DNA from: an uncultured Clostridia bacterium | GTDB lineage: Bacteria > Bacillota > Peptococcia > Peptococcales > Peptococcaceae | Length of the DNA: 53,862 bases | NCBI GenBank assembly: GCA_944391625.1 | Contig: CALXUG010000015.1 | Location: forward strand, 1-53,862 | Reading direction: 5' to 3' | In this document: positions 34,681-42,669 of the stretch, in pieces | Layout of the letters: each line of letters opens with the position of its first letter | Position numbering within the stretch: position 1 is the stretch's first letter | Made by a program: the position numbers and the translations under genes | The notes under the pieces: generated by a model | Databases searched by the model: none | Seen by the model: only the letters and a program-made list of their open reading frames with translations | What the model was told of the DNA's origin: nothing

Positions 34681-34831
34681 ACTGATTCCCCTTTTCCTGT
34701 AGTTCTTACAAAAACCCAACGGTTCATCGCTATTTTTACAGCGCGCCACTTAGCGCCCTGATAATTCATCAAGTAACAATATGCTCATGTTAGCACACTG
34801 TTCCCATCTTTGCAATAATAACCTGCACAAA

Positions 34832-34863
34832 ATAAAAACGGCCCTGCAAAAGCCTGACCGTTT
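34832..34863 (-). terminator. Terminator after the GDPD-like gene
   Basis: Minus strand: AAACGG (34858-34863) with CCGTTT (34836-34841), inner AGGC/GCAGGG partial pairing, then TTTATTTTG. About 90 bp past the stop codon at 34954. Confidence 0.6.
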
Positions 34864-34953
34864 GGCGCAATACAAGACTGTGCAAAGCAGAGTACGCTGC
34901 CGCAATTCAGCTTGTCATTGCCGATATTCTTGCTGATATTTTTATTGATAGTC

Positions 34954-36618
34954 TTATTGATATAACTGTTTTGCAATTTCCAGCAAAGCCTGAGCCTGTG
35001 CTTCTGTAACAGAAGTGCCTATTGGCAGTAAAATCAGATATCCATCCTGCTGAACATACTGACGACCGGTTAATTCCTGATACAACGGACCGTTGGCCAT
35101 GGCTCTGTTGCGGTATAATTGCACCTTTGTTTTCAATACAGGAATATTTTTCTTGTAGCTTTTGGTCACATCGGTAATGCCTGCCTGATACGTTTTGTTC
35201 TTGTATTTGATTTCCATGGCTTTGGTTGTATTGTTCATTTGGGTGGAGGAACAACCCAGCGCCAGCAAGGTATCGTACATGGATGTATATACATTACCCT
35301 GGCTGTCAGCTGCAATGGCCGGCAACAAAACATTACCGCTGACGTATAATCCTGTTTCTCCGCTGTTATAATAAACAGCACTGCCCCTTTTAGCAAAAAA
35401 ACTATTCCGGGCAATCTGCTGCAACGCATCACCCTGTCCCTGTAAAGCGGCAGAAAAATCACTTAAAGATGAAAATTGTTCCAAAATATACTGGCATTGG
35501 GGCGCTAACAACAGCATACAGCTTTGATCCTTCCACAACAGATAATTTTTGGCTGCAATTTGCTGGTTTTCTCCATTATAAATTTTGGCGGTGATGGTAT
35601 GCTGACCAGTTGCAATGTTATCCACATCGGCCTTTAAGACCTGATTCACAGGACCCTTTACCAACAAAGTGTCACCAATATAATAAGCAACGCTTCCTTT
35701 TTTGTTGCTGCTGCGCATGTTTAATTGCAATCCATTTTGCTGCAATTCAATGGATAGCTGTTGCCTGGAATTTTTGCTGGGTGCTAAATAATACTGCCAG
35801 CCGGGATAGGTAACCTCCTGCGGCAGCAATGTATCGGTATAAATACCGTAAGCACCGGCATTCAAGGCATTTACTGTCTGCTGCAGCGTATTGATGGTAT
35901 GCATGTAAACAGCAATTCCGTAGCTTTGCAAGGTTTTGGCCAATCCTGTATCAGCCAGTTCATACGCCATGGTAACTGCAAAAATGTCATTTTCCTGCAC
36001 AAACTTAGCAATTCGGGCGCCATTTCTTTCATTTGTCATTTTATACAGTGTCAAAATGATATCTTCGTATCCCAATGCCTTAATCGGTTCATATTCCTCA
36101 TATTGATAAATCTGCGGAATAATTTGCTTCAACAGCTGCGGATATTGTTTTTGAATGGCTGTTAAGATGGCAACATTATCTTCTTTGGTGTCGGTTATAA
36201 TATGTATCTGCGGATTTTTTTGCAAAATTTCTGCCAACTGATCCATGGTCAGCGGCGTAAATTTATTCATCACGCTGCATTGCTGATATTGGGCAAACGA
36301 AACGGCTTTGTTTTGCCCCAAACCTAAATAATAACCGGCAGAACTTTCCCAATCATGAATCATGGCAATTTTGCCGTCGGTGGTAAATGCCATGTCCACT
36401 TCGATATACTGATAGCCCGAATCAATGGCCTGTTCCAGCGCTTCTCTGGAATTGGTGACTGTATTTCCCTGTATGGCGCCGCATCCGTGGGCAATGGCTC
36501 TTGGATATGCGCCGGCCTGTGCCGGTGCGGCTGATAACAGCCAAAAGAAACAACTGATTGACAACATGGTCAGCAGCAAATAAATCGCTTGTTTTTGTTT
36601 TGCAACTACTATATTCAT
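34954..36618 (-). CDS. Secreted glycerophosphodiester phosphodiesterase-like protein
   Basis: 554 residues. A signal peptide (about 1-35) ends AAPAQAG. The catalytic domain follows (about 38-270), with RAIAHGCGAIQGNTVTNSREAL, IEVDMAFTTDGKIAMIHD and the later QYEEYEPIKALGY/YGIYTDTLLP; these are the GDPD motifs HGxxxxxxENT-like and E-x-D-x-x-x-T-x-D-G. The Asn-Ser in place of the usual GNT variant may alter activity. The C-terminal 250 residues include a domain resembling the copper-amine-oxidase N-terminal stalk (LYVSGNVLLPAIAADSQGNVYTSMYDTLLALG), common in surface proteins of Clostridia. Releases glycerol-3-phosphate or related alcohol from lipids or wall polymers. Ribosome site GGGAAGGA. An inverted repeat (36646-36661) stands upstream. 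Confidence 0.82.
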   Translation of the reverse strand: MNIVVAKQKQAIYLLLTMLSISCFFWLLSAAPAQAGAYPRAIAHGCGAIQGNTVTNSREALEQAIDSGYQYIEVDMAFTTDGKIAMIHDWESSAGYYLGLGQNKAVSFAQYQQCSVMNKFTPLTMDQLAEILQKNPQIHIITDTKEDNVAILTAIQKQYPQLLKQIIPQIYQYEEYEPIKALGYEDIILTLYKMTNERNGARIAKFVQENDIFAVTMAYELADTGLAKTLQSYGIAVYMHTINTLQQTVNALNAGAYGIYTDTLLPQEVTYPGWQYYLAPSKNSRQQLSIELQQNGLQLNMRSSNKKGSVAYYIGDTLLVKGPVNQVLKADVDNIATGQHTITAKIYNGENQQIAAKNYLLWKDQSCMLLLAPQCQYILEQFSSLSDFSAALQGQGDALQQIARNSFFAKRGSAVYYNSGETGLYVSGNVLLPAIAADSQGNVYTSMYDTLLALGCSSTQMNNTTKAMEIKYKNKTYQAGITDVTKSYKKNIPVLKTKVQLYRNRAMANGPLYQELTGRQYVQQDGYLILLPIGTSVTEAQAQALLEIAKQLYQ

Positions 36619-36645
36619 TGTCTGTCCTTCCCTGATGTGAAAATT

Positions 36646-36661
36646 TTTGAATCAATTCAAA
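36646..36661. promoter_or_regulatory. Inverted repeat upstream of the GDPD-like gene
   Basis: Perfect TTTGAATCAATTCAAA palindrome (7-bp arms, 2-bp spacer), 28 bp before the ATG. It might be an operator. The rest of the 340-bp gap to the spoIVB start is AT-rich with no other recognisable site. Confidence 0.35.
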
Positions 36662-36958
36662 TTTGAGCTTTCTTAGTCTATCACTTTTGCAAATGAAAAA
36701 CAATCATCTTTACAATATCTTATAATTTCCTTTTACAAAAAATAATCCACTTTTTTCTAGCACATACCATCGGTAAAAAATTTTATTCCGCACTGCACAG
36801 TTCCTCATAAAAGCAAACCTGACGCTGATTTCATTTTCTATCCCGCCAATTCCTGTTTATATTGGGTAAATCTTTGACGATTCATTTGATGCTTTTTCGG
36901 ACAGATTATAGATGGGCAAGAAGATGGAAGGGTGAGTGTTGTCAGCGAGGTGACAATT

Positions 36959-38152
36959 TTGAACAAAATCTTCAAGACCACATTATGTACGCTGCTGATT
37001 GCAGGATTAGGCGGCAGCGTTTTTTTTGCACAGCGGGATACCGCCGGAGAAGCAGCAGCGCTGTCATTTCCATACTCGCCGGCTTTGCTGGAGCAACTGG
37101 ACACCAAGCTCAGCATGCGGCTATTGGAAATGATTCCTGACCATGAAGCCGACAGCCAGCAGTATCCAGAAAAAATGCTTTACCCCGGCGGGCAACCGGT
37201 GGGCATTTTATTGCGAACCGATGGTATTCTGGTAGTGGGACAATCACCGGTAACCGTTGACGGTGTGTCGGTGAATCCGGCTGAAGAAGCAGGCATCCAA
37301 GCCGGTGATGTAATAACCAGCGTAAACGGAGCCACCATAACCCACGACGACCAGCTGGCGTTATTGGTCAATCAATTAGGGAAACAAAACCAAAAAGTCA
37401 CGCTGCAAATTCAGCGGGAAAACAAGAACATGAGCAAAGAAATCACGCCTGTTTATTGCCAGGACACCAAGAGCTACCGCATTGGATTATTAATCCGTGA
37501 TAATGCCGGCGGTGTAGGCACCTTAACCTTTGTTGACCAAACTACAATGGAATACGGCGCTCTGGGGCACATGATTTCTAACAATGAGAACCAAAGCAAG
37601 ATTAATATTTTAAAGGGGAAATTGGTCTCTGCCGATATTCAGGGCATTAAAAAAGGATTGCAAGGATACCCCGGTGAAAAAATAGGCCGTTTTGTCAGCA
37701 ATACTTCCCTGGGCACCATAGAAAAAAATACTTCAGCTGGTATTTTTGGGGAAGCCGCAAACATGGATATTTTAGCAGGCAGCGCTTACAATCAGGCTAT
37801 TCCGACTGCTGCGCCGGACCAAATTGTATTAGGACCGGCCCAAATTTTAACAGCCATTGACGGCAACAAGGTAGAATCTTTTACAGTGGAAATTGAAAAA
37901 GTAATGCCCTCCCATCGCGACGGAAAAGGATTGGTGTTGAAAGTAACCGACCCTGTTCTGTTGGAAAAGACAGGCGGTATTGTGCAGGGTATGAGCGGCT
38001 CGCCTATCATTCAGAATGGTAAAATCATCGGCGCAGTGACCCATGTGTTTATCAATGATCCCACCAAAGGATACGGTATTCTCATCCATGATATGCTGCA
38101 GCAAACCAGTATTTTAGAACAAACGCAGACAACCAAACAGGCTGCTGCTTAA
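36959..38152 (+). CDS. spoIVB: SpoIVB serine peptidase (sporulation signal, S55)
   Basis: About 397 residues. An N-terminal membrane anchor (about 5-23), then a PDZ domain (about 95-165; VDGVSVNPAEEAGIQAGDVITSVNGA), then the S55 peptidase core with H in GALGHMISNN and catalytic Ser in GMSGSPII. SpoIVB is secreted from the forespore into the intermembrane space and cleaves SpoIVFA to start sigma-K activation. Start: TTG 36959 follows GAGGTGA with 6 nt; the longer frame from GTG 36932 lacks spacing to a ribosome site. In many relatives spoIVB lies directly downstream of recN in the same direction; here it is inverted and convergent with recN. Confidence 0.93.
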   Translation: MNKIFKTTLCTLLIAGLGGSVFFAQRDTAGEAAALSFPYSPALLEQLDTKLSMRLLEMIPDHEADSQQYPEKMLYPGGQPVGILLRTDGILVVGQSPVTVDGVSVNPAEEAGIQAGDVITSVNGATITHDDQLALLVNQLGKQNQKVTLQIQRENKNMSKEITPVYCQDTKSYRIGLLIRDNAGGVGTLTFVDQTTMEYGALGHMISNNENQSKINILKGKLVSADIQGIKKGLQGYPGEKIGRFVSNTSLGTIEKNTSAGIFGEAANMDILAGSAYNQAIPTAAPDQIVLGPAQILTAIDGNKVESFTVEIEKVMPSHRDGKGLVLKVTDPVLLEKTGGIVQGMSGSPIIQNGKIIGAVTHVFINDPTKGYGILIHDMLQQTSILEQTQTTKQAAA

Positions 38153-38239
38153 AGAAACAGAGAGCCTATCTATAGATTCTGCAATTTTTTATGGAAACAT
38201 ACAAACAACTTTGCTTTTCGTGACGACAAACAATCCGTA

Positions 38240-38287
38240 AAAAAAACCGATTCTCCAAAGTGTATTCTTAGAGAATCGGTTCATTTT
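38240..38287. terminator. Bidirectional terminator between spoIVB and recN
   Basis: AACCGATTCTC (38245-38255) with GAGAATCGGTT (38271-38281), perfect 11-bp stem, A-rich on the left and T-rich on the right. Serves both convergent genes. Confidence 0.88.
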
Positions 38288-38302
38288 TATGATATTATTA
38301 TT

Positions 38303-39991
38303 CTATTCTGACAATGATTTATGCTGACCGGCAGTTTTACGCAGCGCTCTGGCATGCTGCAGCTGAAATGCCTCTTCACCGCCCAGCATTCTTGCCAGTT
38401 CGGCAATTGCTTCTTCTTCCTTCAAAACAAGTACATTGGTCAATGTCTGTTCATCGGCAATTTGTTTCTGAATTTGAAAATGCCGATCGGCCAAAGCCGC
38501 AATCTGCGGTGAATGGGTGACACAGATCACCTGTCCATGAGCGCTGACAGCTGCCAGCTTTTCCGCTACCTTCACTACAATATTGCCGCCGATTCCGGTA
38601 TCAATTTCATCAAAAATCAATGTACCGATTTGTTCATGCTGAGCCAAAACTGTTTTAAACGCCAGCATAATGCGGGACATTTCCCCGCCGGAAGCAATCT
38701 CGCTCAGTGCGCGCAATGGCTGCCCCGGATTGGCAGACATGAAGAACTCTATCTGATCCAGTCCCTGTGCGCTGGCAGACCGTTCTGTAAACTGCACAGA
38801 AAAACGAGTTGTACCCATCGCCAGCTGAGAAAGCTGAGCAAGCAGTCCTTCTGTCAGTTGCTGCGCCAGCTGCTGCCGCTTGTCCCGCACTTTTAAAGCA
38901 ATCTGTTCAAACTCCTGTCGTTTTTCCAAGCAAAGCTGCTGCAAATCCTCCAGCTCTGTATCCCCATGCTCCAGCTGCAAAACTTCCTGCTGCAGACGTT
39001 CCCGCTCTGCAATTAATTCTTCAATAGAAAGATTATATTTCCGCTTGGCTTTGTCCAATGTATATTTCCGCTCGTTTAAGCGATCGCGCCGCTGGGCATC
39101 ATAATCAATTTTACCGCTGTAACCGGAAAGGGTCAGACCATAATCCTCCGCCAGATAAAGCATGTCCTGCAGATTCTTTGCCATCTCATCCAAGCTGGTG
39201 TCGTACTGGCGCACTGTGTTCAAGCTGTCTACAGTAGCTGTCAGCAAGGCATATACAGACCGTCTGTCGCCATATAATGCCTGATAGGATTTTTCTGTAA
39301 CAGTGGCTATTTTTTCGTAATTATCCAAAACAGATAATTCCCGCTCCAGCTGCGCTTCTTCCCCTTCCTGCAGCTGCAATTCCTCTAATTCCTGCAATTT
39401 AAACCGCAAAAAATCCAAACGTTCATTGCGTTCCCGCAACGCACGCTGTAAATGATCTCTTTGCTGTTCAGCGCGGGCCAGGTCCTGATAAGCTTTGGCC
39501 ATGTTTGCTTTTTCCTGAACAAATCCTTTATCACCAAGGCTGTCCAACAGCTCCAAATGATGCTCTTCATCGGAAATCGCCTGAAAATCATGCTGGCCAT
39601 AAATATTAATCAGTAATTTTCCAACCTGACGGAAACTGGCTAATGTAACAGTACGGTCGTTAATGCGGCAAATATTTTTGCCACTGGCTGTTAACTCCCG
39701 ATACAGTATCAGCTGTTCATCCGCTTCTAATTCATATCCCAGTGCCTGCAGCAGTCCTTTTACTTCGGACTGCCTATCATCCAGCAAAAACGTACCTTCC
39801 ACCATCGCTTTGCTGCAGCCAAACCGAATATCCTTACTGTTGGCGCGAGCGCCCAGTAAAAGAGATACTGCATCAATAATAATTGATTTCCCTGCACCGG
39901 TTTCCCCGGTCAAAACATTGAATCTGCTGTCAAATTCCAGTTCAATCCGATGAATCAAAGCAAAATCCTTTACCATCAACCGCATAAGCAT
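38303..39991 (-). CDS. recN: DNA repair protein RecN
   Basis: 562 residues with Walker A GETGAGKSIIIDAV near 30-43, a long coiled-coil middle (about 150-380), signature SGGEMSRIML (about 435) and Walker B LIFDEIDTGIGG. RecN is an SMC-like protein that acts early at double-strand breaks. The ATG at 39991 has GGTGAAG upstream, and the gene begins 16 bp after argR, as in other Bacillota. Family length is typical. Confidence 0.97.
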   Translation of the reverse strand: MLMRLMVKDFALIHRIELEFDSRFNVLTGETGAGKSIIIDAVSLLLGARANSKDIRFGCSKAMVEGTFLLDDRQSEVKGLLQALGYELEADEQLILYRELTASGKNICRINDRTVTLASFRQVGKLLINIYGQHDFQAISDEEHHLELLDSLGDKGFVQEKANMAKAYQDLARAEQQRDHLQRALRERNERLDFLRFKLQELEELQLQEGEEAQLERELSVLDNYEKIATVTEKSYQALYGDRRSVYALLTATVDSLNTVRQYDTSLDEMAKNLQDMLYLAEDYGLTLSGYSGKIDYDAQRRDRLNERKYTLDKAKRKYNLSIEELIAERERLQQEVLQLEHGDTELEDLQQLCLEKRQEFEQIALKVRDKRQQLAQQLTEGLLAQLSQLAMGTTRFSVQFTERSASAQGLDQIEFFMSANPGQPLRALSEIASGGEMSRIMLAFKTVLAQHEQIGTLIFDEIDTGIGGNIVVKVAEKLAAVSAHGQVICVTHSPQIAALADRHFQIQKQIADEQTLTNVLVLKEEEAIAELARMLGGEEAFQLQHARALRKTAGQHKSLSE

Positions 39992-40007
39992 GCTACTTCA
40001 CCGCCGT

Positions 40008-40454
40008 TCAATCCAGATAGGACTCCAGTTTTTCAATAATATTGGGGATTTCCTCCATCTTACGAGCTACAACCAGGATGGTATCGTCACCAGCAACAGA
40101 ACCCAAAATTTCCGCCCACTGGGCATTGTCCAGCGCAGAAGCAACTGCATTGGCATTTCCCGGCGCTGTACGTATTACAAGGATATTTTCACTGGAAGCA
40201 TAATTTAATACAAATTCTTTCAACATAAAACGCAGCCGTGTTTCTGACACAGTAATTTCTGTAGGCAGGGAATATCGATATTGGTCATTGCCGGCAGTAA
40301 TTTTTATCAGCGCCAGTTCTTTGATATCCCGCGAAACAGTAGCCTGTGTTACGTTAAATCCTTCTTTTTTCAACAGATCGGCCAATTCTTCCTGCGTTCC
40401 TACAATATTTTCCTTGATTAACTCCAATATCTTCCTATGCCGTTTTGTTTTCAT
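40008..40454 (-). CDS. argR: Arginine repressor ArgR
   Basis: About 148 residues. The N-terminal winged helix (about 1-70) includes TQEELADLLKKEGFNVTQATVSRDIKEL, and the C-terminal arginine-binding domain has VIRTAPGNANAVASALDNA and GSVAGDDTILVV. ArgR represses arginine biosynthesis and activates catabolism in response to L-arginine; in Bacillota it is often found next to recN. Start ATG 40454 preferred (GGTGAT 4 nt upstream). ARG-box targets were not seen in the window. Confidence 0.95.
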   Translation of the reverse strand: MKTKRHRKILELIKENIVGTQEELADLLKKEGFNVTQATVSRDIKELALIKITAGNDQYRYSLPTEITVSETRLRFMLKEFVLNYASSENILVIRTAPGNANAVASALDNAQWAEILGSVAGDDTILVVARKMEEIPNIIEKLESYLD

Positions 40455-40472
40455 TGCTATCACCATCCTGTT

Positions 40473-41333
40473 TTATTCCTGAACACCTTTTAATTTTTCC
40501 CGCAATACAGCAAAAAAATTCCGTTTTTTAAGTACAACCAGACAAGTATCGTGCTGCGCCTTGCTGATTTGAATGTAATCTCCCTTTTTTAGTTCTACAC
40601 CATTTTGTCCATCTACCGTCAGCATCGCCGGCGCATTGTTGGCATCCAGGCAAACGGTCAATGTATGCTCCGGTGAAAAAATCAATGGCCGGGCAATTAA
40701 ACTATGGGGGCAAATGGGCGCAACAATGCACAAGTCAATGGCCGGATATACAATGGGCCCTCCGGCAGACAAGGAATATCCGGTAGAACCGGTGGGCGTC
40801 GAAAAAATCAGACCATCGCCATGATACCGTTCTACCAGCTGCTCACCCATACGGAGATCCAGCTTAATAATCCGTGATAAAGCCCCTTTCGTTACCACCA
40901 GATCATTTAATGCGCTCACATCAGCAATACACTGCTGTTCCCGATATACTTTGGCTGTCAGCATCATGCGGCGCTCAATCTCATACTCTCCCGCCAGAAG
41001 CTGCTGCAAACTTTCAGACAGCTGTTCTACTTCAATTTCTGTCAAAAAGCCCAAATACCCTTGGTTAATGCCCAGTATAGGGATTTCTCTTCCGTATACA
41101 GTACGGGCTGCACGAAGCATGGTGCCGTCTCCGCCAATCACCAATACCAGCTGTACCTCCTGCTGAAAAGCTTCTTCTGTACAGGCAGGAATCTGCAGCA
41201 CCTCAGCTTCCTGTCCAATGGCAAGTACACGCACATCCTGCTGTTCCAACAGCACAATCAGCTGTTTTCCAATTTGTATAATATGTTCTTTATAACTGTT
41301 AATAATAAGTCCTACTGTTTTTATCGCTTTCAT
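40473..41333 (-). CDS. nadK: NAD kinase
   Basis: 286 residues with GGDGTMLRAAR (ATP/metal motif), NQGYLGFLTEIE, NDLVVTKGALSRII and TPTGSTGYSLSAGGPIVYP, the four landmark motifs. It phosphorylates NAD to NADP, giving the cell its NADPH-precursor pool. Ribosome site AGGAGAAG. The gene is 6-18 bp upstream of argR, in an argR-recN-type operon with tlyA and dxs upstream. Confidence 0.97.
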   Translation of the reverse strand: MKAIKTVGLIINSYKEHIIQIGKQLIVLLEQQDVRVLAIGQEAEVLQIPACTEEAFQQEVQLVLVIGGDGTMLRAARTVYGREIPILGINQGYLGFLTEIEVEQLSESLQQLLAGEYEIERRMMLTAKVYREQQCIADVSALNDLVVTKGALSRIIKLDLRMGEQLVERYHGDGLIFSTPTGSTGYSLSAGGPIVYPAIDLCIVAPICPHSLIARPLIFSPEHTLTVCLDANNAPAMLTVDGQNGVELKKGDYIQISKAQHDTCLVVLKKRNFFAVLREKLKGVQE

Positions 41334-41342
41334 TGTCTTCTC

Positions 41343-41864
41343 CTAAAAAACAGGAAGTATGCTGTAAATCCCTAAACCCAGCAACAGAAAAAATAAACTG
41401 TAATACACCAGTCTATACCGTTTTTTATCTGGATAAGAAAAACGTATCTCCTGTAATGTATGGTGTTCCATGTCTAAAAGCAAAATACCATCTGGCTGAT
41501 AAACCAGTTTATATTCCAGTAATTGCCGTCTTACATTGGGCAATCGTATCGACCCCTGCTGACCGCTTTTTACTTCTACAATATAGGTTTTCCATCCTCT
41601 GCGCACCAGAAAATCGGCACGCACCGTAATTTTTTCCGGCTGCCCGTCCACATAAACAACAATGGTTTCCCGCAATTGGGCAGCCAAAATTCGATATCCC
41701 CGATGCCGCAAAAACCGAATGGCGTTTTTTTCCGCCTGCAATCCGCGCCGAAATCGTCTGTTGACTTTCCATTTACGGCAAAGCCCCCAAAGGCAACGAT
41801 ATAAAACACCTCCGGCAACCATGCAGAGTATGACTATCCAAATAGTCTGTACAGACTGTGTCAT
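41343..41864 (-). CDS. Membrane protein with PD-(D/E)XK nuclease-like core
   Basis: 173 residues. An N-terminal membrane helix (about 6-26) and a C-terminal one (about 154-172) flank a soluble core with ADFLVRRGWKTYIVEVKSGQ, which matches the D-x(n)-E-x-K pattern of restriction-endonuclease-like folds (as in NERD-domain or Holliday-junction-resolvase-like proteins). RNAs or DNA as substrate is only suggested by the fold. Lies between tlyA (overlapping by 4 bp) and nadK, so it is in the housekeeping operon. Two membrane helices around a nuclease-like core is an unusual layout. Confidence 0.6.
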   Translation of the reverse strand: MTQSVQTIWIVILCMVAGGVLYRCLWGLCRKWKVNRRFRRGLQAEKNAIRFLRHRGYRILAAQLRETIVVYVDGQPEKITVRADFLVRRGWKTYIVEVKSGQQGSIRLPNVRRQLLEYKLVYQPDGILLLDMEHHTLQEIRFSYPDKKRYRLVYYSLFFLLLGLGIYSILPVF

Positions 41865-42661
41865 CCATCCAACCTGTCGTGGGCAGCAGCCACAATAGCC
41901 GCCGCATCAGGAACAAAGGATGTGTCACTGTTTTTGCAGCCCCACAGCAAATATTCGATATTTCCTTCAGGCCCTTTGACAGGAGAATAATCCAGGCCCC
42001 ATACAGTTAAACCGATTTCCTGACAAACCTGCAGAATTTTTTCAATTACTTCCTGATGCACTGCCGGGTCACGCACAACGCCTTTCTTTCCTACTTTTTC
42101 CCTTCCTGCTTCAAACTGAGGCTTAATCAACGCCAGAACATGTCCGTTTTCTTTTAAAAATGTCATAGCCGGAGGTAAAATTTTGTCCAACGAAATAAAA
42201 GACACATCTGTCGTTACCACATCAACCGGTTCGCCTAAACTATCTGCTTCCAGGTAGCGGGCATTGGTTTTTTCCATATTGATGACACGGTCATCGGTGC
42301 GCAGCTTCCAGTCTAATTGATTATATCCTACGTCAACGGCAAATACCTTTACTGCACCATTTTGCAGCGCACAGTCCACAAACCCGCCTGTAGAGGCGCC
42401 AATATCGGCCACAACCTTATCATGCAAATCCACAGGAAACACCTGCAAGGCCTTTTCCAGCTTCAGGCCGCCGCGGCTTACATAGGGAATATCCTGCCCC
42501 AACAGTCGAATTGGCAATTCGGGATTAATTTCTGTTCCGGCTTTGTCTATTTTTTTATTGTCCACCAACACTTTACCGGCCATAATTAACGCTTTGGCTT
42601 TTTCTCGGCTGGCTGCCATACCTTTTTCTACTAATACAACATCTAATCTTTGTTTTGCCAT
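41861..42661 (-). CDS. tlyA: TlyA-family rRNA methyltransferase (S4 + FtsJ)
   Basis: 266 residues. An N-terminal S4 RNA-binding domain (about 1-60; QRLDVVLVEKGMAASREKAKALIMAGKV) and a C-terminal Rossmann FtsJ-like methyltransferase with VADIGASTGGFVDCAL (SAM loop) and VTTDVSFISL. TlyA proteins 2'-O-methylate rRNA riboses, though some are called hemolysins by name only. Follows dxs by 8 bp, in the order dxs-tlyA-(nuclease-like)-nadK-argR-recN usual for Bacillota. Confidence 0.95.
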   Translation of the reverse strand: MAKQRLDVVLVEKGMAASREKAKALIMAGKVLVDNKKIDKAGTEINPELPIRLLGQDIPYVSRGGLKLEKALQVFPVDLHDKVVADIGASTGGFVDCALQNGAVKVFAVDVGYNQLDWKLRTDDRVINMEKTNARYLEADSLGEPVDVVTTDVSFISLDKILPPAMTFLKENGHVLALIKPQFEAGREKVGKKGVVRDPAVHQEVIEKILQVCQEIGLTVWGLDYSPVKGPEGNIEYLLWGCKNSDTSFVPDAAAIVAAAHDRLDG

Positions 42662-42669
42662 ATCACTTT

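Noticed and set aside
34785-34976. Small frame with imperfect TTGATA-type repeats
   Set aside because: No ribosome site; low-complexity AT-rich spacer after the GDPD gene.
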